Below are positions 1 to 6,909 of a stretch of DNA of 15,085 nt, one piece after another. Under the pieces are notes generated by a model. That model worked only from the letters and a program-made list of their open reading frames with translations, searched no databases and was not told the origin of the DNA. Origin of the DNA: DATAXV01 sp036272915. Lineage in GTDB: Bacteria; Chloroflexota; Dormibacteria; Dormibacterales; Dormibacteraceae. How positions within the stretch are numbered: the stretch's first letter is position 1; each line of letters opens with the position of its first letter. The position numbers were made by a program, and so were the translations under genes. The stretch is from contig DATAXV010000135.1 in the NCBI GenBank assembly GCA_036272915.1, positions 1-15,085 of the forward strand. Reading direction: 5' to 3'.

Positions 1-95
1 ACCGTCGTCTTCCCCGATCCTGAGTTACCTCGAAGGAGGATCAGCTTCCGGGAGGAGGCCGTGGCGCTGAACGGCCGGTCCTCTTCCTGATCCAC
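1..95 (-). CDS. P-loop ATPase/kinase, N-terminus only (runs off left edge)
   Basis: Reading the minus strand from GTG at 95-93 gives about 31 codons that stay open to the window edge. They contain LILLRGNSGSGKTTV, a textbook Walker A P-loop (GNSGSGKT) on a hydrophobic beta strand only about 18 residues from the start. This N-terminal arrangement is typical of small AAA-type kinases and zeta-toxin-like or nucleotide/aminoglycoside kinase-like proteins, which bind ATP and transfer its gamma phosphate. An AAGG motif lies about 6-9 bases upstream of the GTG and supports this start; an in-frame TGA further upstream, near 160, bounds the ORF. The substrate and exact family cannot be told from this fragment. 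The P-loop assignment is secure, the rest is inference. Confidence 0.72.
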   Translation of the reverse strand, partial: MDQEEDRPFSATASSRKLILLRGNSGSGKTT

Positions 96-161
96 ACCGA
101 GACCTTGGCGCCGTGACCGCAGGTAGCTGTCGGTGCGCTGCCCCGAGGGCCCTTCGGCTCA

Positions 162-232
162 TGCCTCCAGGCGCGCCTTCGACTCGCGGTCAAGCGTTCG
201 TCGCGCCGGCCACCCCTCGCGGCCTGGAGGCA
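162..232. repeat. Long-range perfect 11-bp inverted repeat
   Basis: TGCCTCCAGGC at 162-172 is perfectly matched by GCCTGGAGGCA at 222-232, with 49 bases between. The whole element lies in the gap between the end of the methyltransferase gene (253) and the start of the P-loop gene (95). It could fold as a stem in the readthrough transcript, act as a terminator-like structure, or be a short mobile-type remnant. I see no target-site duplication at its borders and no T-run. Confidence 0.5.
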
Positions 233-252
233 CGAGCGGCGAGTGGAGATCG

Positions 253-843
253 TCACCAGACGCCCGGGATCAGCCGGGACCGACCCCGCGCGTACTCGAC
301 GTAGCTGTCCCCCAGCTCCCGGCGAAGGGCCGCTTCCTCGACGGCGATGCGGCGGACGAGGCCGATCAGGGATAGGACCACGATGGCCGGGACGCAGAGC
401 GGATTGCCGAGACCGAGCCCGAACCCCAGGAAGAAGATCAGGAGGCCGAGATAGGACGGGTGCCGGATCAGCCGGTAGGGACCGGTGGTCACCATCCGCT
501 GTTCGGGTCGGACAACGACGGTGGTGGTGAACGAGCGGCCCAGGGTGACCACGGCCCAGGCGCGCAGCAGCATGCCGGCCCAGGCGATGACGAGGCCGAC
601 CACGAGCCAGACCCAGGGCGCCGGTGGCTCGAGCGCGTGCCACATCGAGAGTGCGATGGCGGCACCGAAGCCGGCGGCGACGGCGAGCACCAGCCAGAGA
701 TACGATCCCCGGTCCTGCCGGCTCCGCCAGGCTCCTGAGCGGAGGTCCCGGAAGGTCAGAAACCGCTCGCCGATCGCCCAGATCCCGGTGGTCAACCAGA
801 AGGGGAGCTCGGCCGCGCGTTGGGCATAGACCAGCGGGATCAT
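253..843 (-). CDS. Isoprenylcysteine carboxyl methyltransferase (ICMT) family membrane protein
   Basis: The 196-residue protein (from ATG at 843) is an integral membrane protein with hydrophobic segments near residues 48-68, 76-98 and 131-162. It carries the ICMT/phospholipid methyltransferase signature GPYRLIRHPSYLG at residues 121-133, followed by VEE (168-170) and a C-terminal YVEYARGRSRLIPGVW. In this family the Arg-His-Pro motif and the late Glu and Tyr residues form the S-adenosylmethionine pocket. Bacterial members methylate small molecules, lipids or unknown acceptors; a prenylated-protein substrate is unlikely here. Other in-frame starts exist at ATG 855 and GTG 909; I chose 843 because AGG lies 7 bases upstream, but this is uncertain. 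It is divergent from the DGPF/sigma pair. The family call is firm; the substrate is unknown. Confidence 0.85.
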   Translation of the reverse strand: MIPLVYAQRAAELPFWLTTGIWAIGERFLTFRDLRSGAWRSRQDRGSYLWLVLAVAAGFGAAIALSMWHALEPPAPWVWLVVGLVIAWAGMLLRAWAVVTLGRSFTTTVVVRPEQRMVTTGPYRLIRHPSYLGLLIFFLGFGLGLGNPLCVPAIVVLSLIGLVRRIAVEEAALRRELGDSYVEYARGRSRLIPGVW

Positions 844-979
844 CGCGCCTACCATGCCATGCCGTCGTGCGGCGCGGGACCGACCGGCGGCGAGCCCAAA
901 TCGAGACACGGGATCGGCTCACACCCCCGGCGCCCGCGGCCCTCGATGGCGTCCATCGCTCAACGCGGCCGGATCGCCG

Positions 980-1026
980 CCCGGACGGGGATCCATGTAG
1001 AGATTGGCGGCGCGGCCCCGTCCGGG
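980..1026. promoter_or_regulatory. 11-bp inverted repeat upstream of the DGPF/sigma operon
   Basis: CCCGGACGGGG at 980-990 pairs perfectly with CCCCGTCCGGG at 1016-1026, around a 25-base loop that is less GC-rich than its surroundings. It ends 47 bases before the DGPF start codon, inside the divergent intergenic region. It could be an operator, or a 5' UTR hairpin if transcription starts upstream. I could not find a convincing ECF-type -35/-10 pair nearby, so its role is inferred from position only. Confidence 0.4.
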
Positions 1027-1073
1027 GTGTGAAGCGCCAGACTGGGCGCACCAAGAATCAAGGAGACTCCGCG

Positions 1074-1475
1074 ATGCCCAAGTTCCTGCTGATGGTGAAC
1101 CACGAAAACGGCGACGCCGAGACGTCGATGGAGGAGTGGGATCCGAGCGACGTCTCGGCGCATATGAACTACTACGCCGCGCTGAACAAGGAGCTCATCG
1201 ACAGCGGCGAGCTGGCCGGCGGCTCGATCCTGGCCGACCCCCGGCTGGCCAGGATCGTGAAGTCGGACGGCGTCTCGGCCCCGGTCGTCACCGACGGACC
1301 CTTCCCCGAGTCCAAGGAGGTCCTAGCCGGCTTCCAGGTCGTCGAGGTCGAGTCCGAGGCCAGGGCCATCGAGATCGCCGCCAGGGTCTCGGCGGTTCCG
1401 GGACCCGGCGGCGTCCCCATCCGGCAGCCGATCGAGGTTCGGCAGGTGATGGAGGACAAGGTCGGGGACCTGTGA
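1074..1475 (+). CDS. YCII/DGPF-domain protein
   Basis: The 133-residue protein starts MPKFLLMVNHE and carries the family-defining DGPFPESKE motif at residues 74-82, then a ferredoxin-like strand-helix (GFQVVEVESEARAIEIA). It starts at ATG 1074 behind AAGGAG (about 1060-1065). DGPF proteins are small alpha-beta dimers of the YCII fold. They are encoded next to ECF42 sigma factors in many actinobacteria and relatives, but their biochemical function is not settled. Here the stop overlaps the sigma factor start (GTGA at 1472-1475), so the two are almost certainly cotranscribed and translationally coupled. The family call is firm; any enzymatic role is unknown. Confidence 0.93.
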   Translation: MPKFLLMVNHENGDAETSMEEWDPSDVSAHMNYYAALNKELIDSGELAGGSILADPRLARIVKSDGVSAPVVTDGPFPESKEVLAGFQVVEVESEARAIEIAARVSAVPGPGGVPIRQPIEVRQVMEDKVGDL

Positions 1476-2710
1476 CAACTCCCTCGGTCGAGGACCTGGT
1501 GCGCGATCTGGCACCGCAGGTCCTCGGCACCCTGGTCCGGCGGCTCGGTGACTTCGAGTCGTGTGAGGACGCCGTCCAGGAGGCACTGCTCGCGGCCGCA
1601 CGGCACTGGCCGGCGGAGGGCGTCCCCGACAACCCTCGGGGCTGGCTGCTGCAGAGCGCGACACGCCGGTTCACCGACCTCATGCGCAGCGACCAGGCCC
1701 GGTACCGGCGTGAGGACCGGGCCGCGAGGGAGCCCGCCCGGGAGCAGGTCCCGGAGCACGACGACACGCTGGCGCTGCTCTTCATGTGCTGCCACCCCTC
1801 CCTCACCCCCGCCTCGGCCGTCGCCCTGACCCTGAGGGCGGTCGGGGGCCTGACCACGGCGGAGATCGCGAGCGCCTACCTGGTACCGGAGGCGACCATG
1901 GCCCAGCGCATCAGTCGCGCCAAGCAGAGGGTCAAGGCGGCGGGCATGCTCTTCGAGACGCCCGAGCCCGGCGACGAGGACTGGGCTCCGCGGCGCGCCT
2001 CCGTGCTGCGCGTCCTCTATCTGATCTTCAACGAGGGCTACGTGGCCACCGCTGGTCGGACCCTCAACCGTGTCGAGCTGTCGGGCGAGGCGATCCGCCT
2101 GGCGCGGCTGCTCCACCGGATCCTCCCCGGCGACGTCGAGGCCACGGGGCTGCTCGCCCTCATGCTGCTGACCGACGCCAGGCGGCCCGCCCGCACCGGT
2201 CCCGGCGGCGAGCTGATCCCACTGGCGGAGCAGGACCGCTCGCTGTGGGATCGCCGTCTGATCGGCGAGGGGATCGCCCTGATCGTGAGGTCGTTCGGCG
2301 GCGGCGCGCCCGGCGAGTACCGGGTGCAGGCCGCGATCGCGGCACTCCACGACTCGGCGGCGCGAGCGGAGGACACCGACTGGCCCCAGATCCAGGCCCT
2401 CTACGGGATGCTGGAGGGGCTGACCGGCAACCCGGTGGTCTCGCTCAACCGCGCCGTCGCCCTGGCCATGGCCGAGGGGCCGGCCGCCGGCCTGGCCCTG
2501 CTCGACGTGCTCGACGCCGAGGGCGAGCCGCTCGCCGGCCACCACCGCCTGCACGCGGTGCGGGCACATCTGCTGGAGATGTCCGGGGACGATGGGTCGG
2601 CCCTCGTCCACTACCGGGCGGCCGCGGTCGGGACGACCAGCGTCCCCGAGCGGCGCTACCTGACGGCGCGGGCGTCCGAGGTCAACCGGCGTCTGGCCGA
2701 TCGGTCGTGA
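1472..2710 (+). CDS. ECF-family RNA polymerase sigma factor, ECF42-like, with C-terminal DUF6596/TPR-type extension
   Basis: This 412-residue protein has a sigma-70 region 2 near residues 11-75 (FESCEDAVQEALLAAARHW, then NPRGWLLQSATRRFTDLMR). Region 4 lies near 98-155 (LLFMCCHPSLTPASAVALTL, GLTTAEIASAYLVPEATMAQ, RISRAKQRVKAAG). A long C-terminal extension follows, with VLYLIFNEGY at 181-190, LAEQDRSLWDRRLIGEG at 251-267 and a helical repeat-like tail. That architecture and length match ECF42-type sigma factors, which sit beside DGPF genes and have no classical anti-sigma; the C-terminal extension is thought to control activity. The GTG start at 1472 overlaps the DGPF stop and fits region 2 without an excess N-terminus. 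The regulon is unknown; members are often expected to control their own DGPF operon. Confidence 0.93.
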   Translation: MTTPSVEDLVRDLAPQVLGTLVRRLGDFESCEDAVQEALLAAARHWPAEGVPDNPRGWLLQSATRRFTDLMRSDQARYRREDRAAREPAREQVPEHDDTLALLFMCCHPSLTPASAVALTLRAVGGLTTAEIASAYLVPEATMAQRISRAKQRVKAAGMLFETPEPGDEDWAPRRASVLRVLYLIFNEGYVATAGRTLNRVELSGEAIRLARLLHRILPGDVEATGLLALMLLTDARRPARTGPGGELIPLAEQDRSLWDRRLIGEGIALIVRSFGGGAPGEYRVQAAIAALHDSAARAEDTDWPQIQALYGMLEGLTGNPVVSLNRAVALAMAEGPAAGLALLDVLDAEGEPLAGHHRLHAVRAHLLEMSGDDGSALVHYRAAAVGTTSVPERRYLTARASEVNRRLADRS

Positions 2711-2721
2711 GCGGCGATACG

Positions 2722-2754
2722 CGAGCCGTCGCGCCTCAGGCCGTGGCCGGCTCG
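2722..2754. terminator. Possible bidirectional hairpin between convergent genes
   Basis: CGAGCCG (2722-2728) is perfectly complementary to CGGCTCG (2748-2754). It lies just after the sigma factor stop and overlaps the last codons of the convergent monooxygenase. The position fits a terminator, but the stem is short, the loop is 19 bases and there is no T-run on either strand. Confidence 0.25.
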
Positions 2755-3893
2755 GGCGCGTCGGTGACGGGTCGGGTGGCGATGTGCGCCGCGATCCTTG
2801 GCGCCTCGAGGCCGATCTCGCGGAACATGCCCGCCGGCGAGATGTACATCCCGCAGAAGTAGAGCCCCTCCAGGCCCGAGGGAGCGCCCGACCGCAGCGG
2901 GAACCCGGCCTCGTCGCACACCTCCCGCCAGTCGACCAGGAAGGCCTCTAGGCCCGACCGGTAGCCGGTGGCCATGATCACCGCGTCGACGGCGAGGGTG
3001 GAGCCGTCGGCGAAGACGACCCCGTTCTCGATCAGGTGGTCGACGGCGCCGTGGACGGCGATGTGCCCGGCCCTGATCCGCGCCATCGGCCCGCTGTCGA
3101 GCAGGGGGATGCGGCGATCCCTCGCGATCTGCGTCATCGCGCCGTAGGGCAGCTTGACGAGTCCGGCGGTGCGCACGTCGCCGACGGAGAGGCGGACGAT
3201 GGGCCAGGCGAGCGCATCCGCCACCCTGGTCGGCAGGTGGCGCATCAGAACTCCCAGCTGGAGCACGGGGATCATCCCCAGCACGTCGCGGGGGATCACG
3301 TTGACCGGGGAGCGCACGGAGAGATGGGCGGACGCCCCGCGTTCGACCAGGTCGAGGGCGATCTCGCAGCCCGAGTTCCCGAACCCGACCACGAGCACCG
3401 GACGTCCCCTCCAGGGCTCGCCGTTGCGGTAGTCGCTGGAGTGGATGATGGTGTGGCCGAAGCGGTCCAGGCCCGGCCACTCGGGCCGGACCGGGACGGT
3501 GGTCAGCCCGGTGGCCACGACCACGTTGCGAGAGCGCCAGGTGCGCTTCGACGTCGTCGTCTCCCAGCCACCGCCGGCGCGCTCGATCCGCGTCGCCCGC
3601 TGCCCGAAATGCGGGCGCAGATCGAAGTGCCTGCGGTAGCTCTCGAGGTAGGCGGCGACCTGGTCCCTCGCCGGGTAGCGGTCCCACTCCCGGGGCATGG
3701 GCAGTCCGGGCAGGGACGAGTTCCAGCGTGGCGTGTGGAGGTGCAGGCGTTCGTAGCGGCGGCGCCAGGGCTTGCCCACCATGTCCTCCGCCTCGACGAT
3801 CTCGAAGTCCTGCCCTCGGCCCCGCAGCTGCGACGCGGCGGCGAGCCCGGCGGCGGAGGCGCCGACGACCAGCGTCCCCGTGTCCGGCGTCAC
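2736..3893 (-). CDS. Flavin-containing monooxygenase-like NAD(P)/FAD-dependent oxidoreductase
   Basis: This 385-residue protein has an N-terminal FAD-binding Rossmann motif (VVGASAAGLAAA, residues 9-20) and a second nucleotide motif for NADPH (VVGFGNSGCEIALDL, 168-182). Between them is an FMO-like signature FGHTIIHSSDY at 145-155, and the late ATGYRS motif is at 308-313. The order matches class B flavoprotein monooxygenases of the FMO/YUCCA type, which use NADPH and O2 to oxygenate a substrate. The canonical FxGxxxHxxxY has His where the Gly is expected (147), so the motif is degenerate. The start is GTG 3893 with GGAG about 10 bases upstream. A short ORF overlaps this start. It lies 202 bases downstream of two lactonase-like hydrolases on the same strand. 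The substrate is unknown. Confidence 0.88.
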   Translation of the reverse strand: MTPDTGTLVVGASAAGLAAASQLRGRGQDFEIVEAEDMVGKPWRRRYERLHLHTPRWNSSLPGLPMPREWDRYPARDQVAAYLESYRRHFDLRPHFGQRATRIERAGGGWETTTSKRTWRSRNVVVATGLTTVPVRPEWPGLDRFGHTIIHSSDYRNGEPWRGRPVLVVGFGNSGCEIALDLVERGASAHLSVRSPVNVIPRDVLGMIPVLQLGVLMRHLPTRVADALAWPIVRLSVGDVRTAGLVKLPYGAMTQIARDRRIPLLDSGPMARIRAGHIAVHGAVDHLIENGVVFADGSTLAVDAVIMATGYRSGLEAFLVDWREVCDEAGFPLRSGAPSGLEGLYFCGMYISPAGMFREIGLEAPRIAAHIATRPVTDAPEPATA

Positions 3894-3961
3894 CGGCCCG
3901 GGCTCCGACGCACCGGACTGCCGCCGGGAAGGGGAACCGCAGGGTCGACCGCCGTCCGCAT
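3890..3961 (-). CDS. Possible 23-residue upstream ORF overlapping the monooxygenase start
   Basis: ATG at 3961-3959 follows a strong AGGAGG with about 5 bases spacing. It opens a 23-codon frame (MRTAVDPAVPLPGGSPVRRS then PGR) whose TGA overlaps the monooxygenase GTG as GTGA. The ribosome site is better than the one directly before the monooxygenase, so this could be a leader ORF that couples translation. It could also mark an N-terminal frame disrupted by an indel. The peptide resembles nothing I know and is rich in Pro and Arg. Expression is not shown by sequence alone. Confidence 0.4.
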   Translation of the reverse strand: MRTAVDPAVPLPGGSPVRRSPGR

Positions 3962-4095
3962 CTACGCCTCCTGCCAGGACCTACCTACCGGAGCCGGGGC
4001 AACGGGTCGTGGACGGACACCGGCGTCCGCGTCAGGAGGAGCAGTGTACGGCCCTGGTGGCCGGCTCCTCCCCGACGAGCGCCCAGCCCGCGGCG

Positions 4096-4959
4096 TCACA
4101 ATCCGTCGACCCACGCGTGGACGGTGCCCGACCGGCGGATCCGGCCCAGCCCGGGGAAGGGCAGGTGGTAGAGGACGACGGGGATGCCCTCGTCCGCGGC
4201 CATGGCGACGAGGCGCTTGCGCGAGGCGACCGACCGGGGGCCGTCGAGGTCCATCGGCGTCCACCAGTCGGGCCGGCGCAGCTGCACCCGGTCGTAGAAG
4301 GTGTCGCCCAGGCAGAGCAGCCGCTCCCCCTCGGACTCGATCAGCACCGCCATGTGACCCGGCGTGTGCCCGGCCGCGGGCACCGCCGTCACCCCGGGCG
4401 CGATCTCGTCCTCGAGGCCGATCCGCTTCAGGGTCGGGCCGGCCACCTCCAGCAGCTGGTGGGAGGAACGGAACACGCCGTCTTGACCGGGTCGGTTCTC
4501 CGTCTCCCGCTCCCAGAAGCGGGCCTCGAGCTCGGCGACCACGTGCCGCGCGTGCGGGAAGGTCCGGCGCCCGCTCCACATCGCGCCGCGCGTGTGGTCG
4601 GTGTGGAGATGGGTGAGGACCACGGTGTCGATCTCGGGAGGGGCGAATCCCGCCTCCTCCAGACCCTCGACCAACCGGCCCAGGATCGCGCCCTTCTGAC
4701 CGTACTCGGTGTAGTCGAGGCCGAGCCCGGTGTCGATCACGATCCGGTGCTCGCCGGTGTCGACGGCGACGCAGTTGTAGCCGATCAGGGGGTGCGGCCG
4801 GACCTCCCCCTCCTCGGCGAGGGCCCGCTCCAGCTCGCCCTCGGCCACGCCCGTGGCCGGCCGGAAGTACGACTCCCAGGGCCACGGCCAGGCCCCCTCG
4901 GGGTGGTCGCTGACCACGGCGCAGCGGAAGGCCCCGACGCGGAACTCGTGCACCGGCAT
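4096..4959 (-). CDS. MBL-fold metallo-hydrolase, second copy of a tandem pair (lactonase-like)
   Basis: This 287-residue protein has the metallo-beta-lactamase metal site THLHTDH (His117, His119, Asp121, His122), GHTPGH (197-202), GDTFYD (Asp219) and a late YHLPFPGLG (His265). That set of five elements, including the PFPG motif, is typical of the MBL branch holding AiiA-like lactonases and methyl parathion hydrolase-like enzymes. These use two metal ions to hydrolyse lactones or esters. There is no signal peptide, so a cytoplasmic site is likely. ATG 4959 lies one base after the stop of the neighbouring paralogue, with GGAGGG inside the end of that gene, so the two form one transcript. Alignment is gap-free, with about 65% identity by my count. 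The substrate is unknown. Confidence 0.9.
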   Translation of the reverse strand: MPVHEFRVGAFRCAVVSDHPEGAWPWPWESYFRPATGVAEGELERALAEEGEVRPHPLIGYNCVAVDTGEHRIVIDTGLGLDYTEYGQKGAILGRLVEGLEEAGFAPPEIDTVVLTHLHTDHTRGAMWSGRRTFPHARHVVAELEARFWERETENRPGQDGVFRSSHQLLEVAGPTLKRIGLEDEIAPGVTAVPAAGHTPGHMAVLIESEGERLLCLGDTFYDRVQLRRPDWWTPMDLDGPRSVASRKRLVAMAADEGIPVVLYHLPFPGLGRIRRSGTVHAWVDGL

Positions 4960-4960
4960 G

Positions 4961-5824
4961 TCAGATGCCCTCCATCCAGTCGTAGGCCGCGCCCGCCCGC
5001 CGGATCCGTCCCAGCCCGGGGAACGGCATGTGATAGACGGTGACGGGTATGTCCTCGTCCGCCGCCCACGCGAGCAGCCGCCGGCGCGCGGCGATGGAGG
5101 CGGGGCCGTCGACGTCGAAACGGGTCCACCAGTCGGGGCGCCGGAGCTGGATCCGGTCGTAGAAGGTGTCGCCCAGGCAGAGCAGGCGCTCGCCCTCCGA
5201 GCTCAGCAGCACGGCCATGTGGCCGGGCGTGTGGCCGGCCGCGGAGATGGCCCGCACGCCCGGCGCGATGTCGGTGTCGAACTCGATCCGGCGAACGGTG
5301 GGCCCGGCGACCTGGAGCGTGTATCGCGCCGACAGCGGCACTCCGCGGTGGCCGGGGCGATCGTCCAGCTCACTCTCCCAGAACGCCGCCTCCGCGGTGT
5401 TGACCACGTGGTCGGCGCCGGGGAAGGTCGGGCGGCCCGCCCACACGGCGCCGCGGGTGTGGTCGTTGTGGAGGTGGGTGAAGACCACGGTGTCGACCGA
5501 GTCGGCGGGCATCCCCGCCTCCTCCAGGCCGCCGACCAGGCGGCCCAGCGTGGTGCTGCGCTCGCCGTAGCCGGTGAACTCCCGTCCCAGCCCGGTGTCG
5601 ACCACGAGGCGGCGCTGCCCGGTGTCGACGGCGATGCAGTTGTAGCCGATCAGGGGCTGGGGGCGGATCTCGCCCTCCTCCTCCAGCGCCCGCTCGACCT
5701 CACCGTCGTCGACCCCGGTGTCGGGTCCGAAGTACATCTGCCAGGGCCAGGCGAGCACGCCCTTTTCGTGGTCGCTGACCACGGCGCAGCGAAGCCGCCC
5801 GACCTCGAACCGATGGATCGTCAT
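4961..5824 (-). CDS. MBL-fold metallo-hydrolase, first copy of a tandem pair (lactonase-like)
   Basis: From ATG 5824 the protein is 287 residues, exactly the length of its downstream twin, and it aligns without gaps. It keeps the whole metal site: THLHNDH (His117 to His122), GHTPGH (197-202), GDTFYD (Asp219) and YHMPFPGLG (His265). A GAGGAGG ribosome site lies about 7 bases before this ATG. The frame is open upstream to 5938, but that extension has no paralogous counterpart and probably belongs to a decayed DUF202 remnant. The stop is separated from the second copy by a single base. Differences cluster at residues 81-92 and 141-170, which may shape the substrate pocket. The function is inferred as hydrolase or lactonase; the substrate is not known. 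Confidence 0.9.
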   Translation of the reverse strand: MTIHRFEVGRLRCAVVSDHEKGVLAWPWQMYFGPDTGVDDGEVERALEEEGEIRPQPLIGYNCIAVDTGQRRLVVDTGLGREFTGYGERSTTLGRLVGGLEEAGMPADSVDTVVFTHLHNDHTRGAVWAGRPTFPGADHVVNTAEAAFWESELDDRPGHRGVPLSARYTLQVAGPTVRRIEFDTDIAPGVRAISAAGHTPGHMAVLLSSEGERLLCLGDTFYDRIQLRRPDWWTRFDVDGPASIAARRRLLAWAADEDIPVTVYHMPFPGLGRIRRAGAAYDWMEGI

Positions 5825-5944
5825 CTCACCGCCTCCTCTCCGAACGAGCGAAACGCCGGCACCCGGGTCGCCGCGCAGCCCCTGCACGGTGGTCCTTCCG
5901 GACATAGTGGACGGCCGGACCTCCCGATCGCGGACCATCCCGCC

Positions 5945-6038
5945 TCAGGCGGCGGCGACGGCGAGCTCCGACCGGTTCCAGGCGAGCACGGTGCTGGCCA
6001 GAGCCGGGCCGGGCGGAGCCGGCGAGGCCACGTGTCAC
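5945..6038 (-). pseudogene. Remnant of a second DUF202-family membrane protein
   Basis: GTG at 6038 follows GGGGAGC and begins VTRGLAGSARPG. The family-like segment LASTVLAWNRSELAVAAA then appears in a different frame and ends at TGA 5947-5945. The motif LAWNRS, with hydrophobic residues after it, is the first-helix signature of DUF202 (YidH-like) small membrane proteins. A one-base shift near 5998-6003 and the premature stop leave no intact ORF. After the stop the same frame reads GGMVRDREVRPSTMSG and stays open to the hydrolase start, so decayed sequence may extend to about 5830. The remainder of a normal protein of about 100 residues is missing. Confidence 0.6.
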
Positions 6039-6371
6039 CCGCTCCCCAGCGCGGCCAGGATCAGGCCACCACGCTGACGGCGAGGATGCCGGCGGCGAGG
6101 ACCAGCGGCATCCGCGACCGGGGGATCGGCTCGCCCCGCCGCATCGCCCGCTGGTTGGCCCGCCAGCCGCGGGAAGCTCTCGACCGCGACCACCGCGCCG
6201 AGCAGCTTCCGCCCCCGACAGCCGGAGCCGCGAGAGCAGCTGCGTCGCCGCCACCCCGGTCGCGATCAGGGCCGGCGCGGTCCGGTTCCAGGCGAGGAAG
6301 GTCCGCTCGTTGGCATAGGTGAACCGAACGTCCGGCTCGACCTCAGCCGGCGCCTCGGAGGCCCCGGCCAT
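6035..6371 (-). pseudogene. DUF202/YidH-family membrane protein with three frameshifts
   Basis: ATG 6371 opens a perfect DUF202 N-terminus, FTYANERTFLAWNRTAPALI then ATGVAATQLLSRLRLSG. The frame then slips by one base in a G-run near 6225-6230, and RKLLGAVVAVESFPR continues in the next frame. It slips again near 6170, where WRANQRAMRRGEPIPRSRMP and LVLAAGILAVSVVA follow. A third shift near 6064 restores LILAALGSG and a TGA at 6037-6035 that overlaps the next DUF202 start as GTGA. DUF202 proteins are small three-helix membrane proteins of unknown function. The helix 2 region also looks short. Either the gene is dead or this assembly has several indel errors. It lies 10 bases after the DUF302 stop. 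Confidence 0.75.
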
Positions 6372-6381
6372 GCGTCATCGC

Positions 6382-6810
6382 TCAGGTGGAGGAGGCGACG
6401 CGCCCGGTGAGTGCATCCGGCGCGCCCAGCGGCCCGGCCATCTGGTCGGGGACGCCGTGGCGGTCGGCCAGCCACCGAGCCGAGCAGTAGCTCATCCAGA
6501 CCGTGCCTCCGTCGTCCGCCCAGACCAGGACCTTGAGGGGAAGATCGAGCGCGGCCAGTGGAGACGCCGCCATCACCGGCGTACCCGCCACCGGGCTGCC
6601 GAAGACGACGACCTTCGTCTCCCTGAGTGAGAGGCCCGCGTGCTCCGCCTCGCCGCTGTGGTCGATGACGGTGAAGACCTTGGCGCCCGCCGCCGCGATC
6701 AGGGTGGTGAGGCGCTCGACGGTCTCCGCCACCGAGACCGGGCTCCGGCGATGGACGATCCCGTCCGTCGTGTGAACACCGACCGGGACACCGCCTTCGG
6801 GCTGGCTCAT
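6382..6810 (-). CDS. DUF302-domain protein
   Basis: From ATG 6810 this is a 142-residue soluble protein. Residues 23-120 match the DUF302 pattern: SVAETVERLTTLIAAAGAKV, VFTVIDHSGEAEHAGL, TKVVVFGSPVAGTPVM, PLAALDLPLKVLVWADD and VWMSYCSARWL. DUF302 proteins are small alpha-beta domains found in bacteria and archaea; their biochemical role is not established. A GGAGG-type site lies about 7 bases before ATG 6810; the ATG at 6822 has none, so the shorter start is preferred. It lies 99 bases after the aquaporin gene and 10 bases before the broken DUF202 gene, on the same strand. No catalytic residue set can be proposed. Confidence 0.85.
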   Translation of the reverse strand: MSQPEGGVPVGVHTTDGIVHRRSPVSVAETVERLTTLIAAAGAKVFTVIDHSGEAEHAGLSLRETKVVVFGSPVAGTPVMAASPLAALDLPLKVLVWADDGGTVWMSYCSARWLADRHGVPDQMAGPLGAPDALTGRVASST

Positions 6811-6892
6811 GGAGGCCTCCATCTGGTGGGAGAACGCCGGATGCAGCGTCCATTCTCGGCGAGGGCGGGCACCTCGTGAACAGAGGGTTGGG

Positions 6893-6909
6893 CCCGGTGG
6901 CGGACCGGG
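6893..6909 (-). terminator. Small hairpin right after the aquaporin stop
   Basis: CCCGGT (6893-6898) and ACCGGG (6904-6909) form a perfect 6-bp stem with a 5-base loop, starting at the base after the aquaporin stop codon. It could be a weak terminator, or a processing or stability hairpin between the aquaporin and DUF302 genes. No T-run follows. Confidence 0.3.

Noticed and set aside
41..1054. Long minus-strand open frame of 337 codons.
   Set aside because: It is out of frame with the ICMT-family gene, which has clear motifs; composition is Arg/Pro-rich and low in motifs, a typical GC-rich shadow.
5825..5938. N-terminal extension of the first MBL hydrolase (38 residues).
   Set aside because: The paralogue lacks it, a strong ribosome site sits directly before ATG 5824, and the stretch overlaps the decayed DUF202 remnant.
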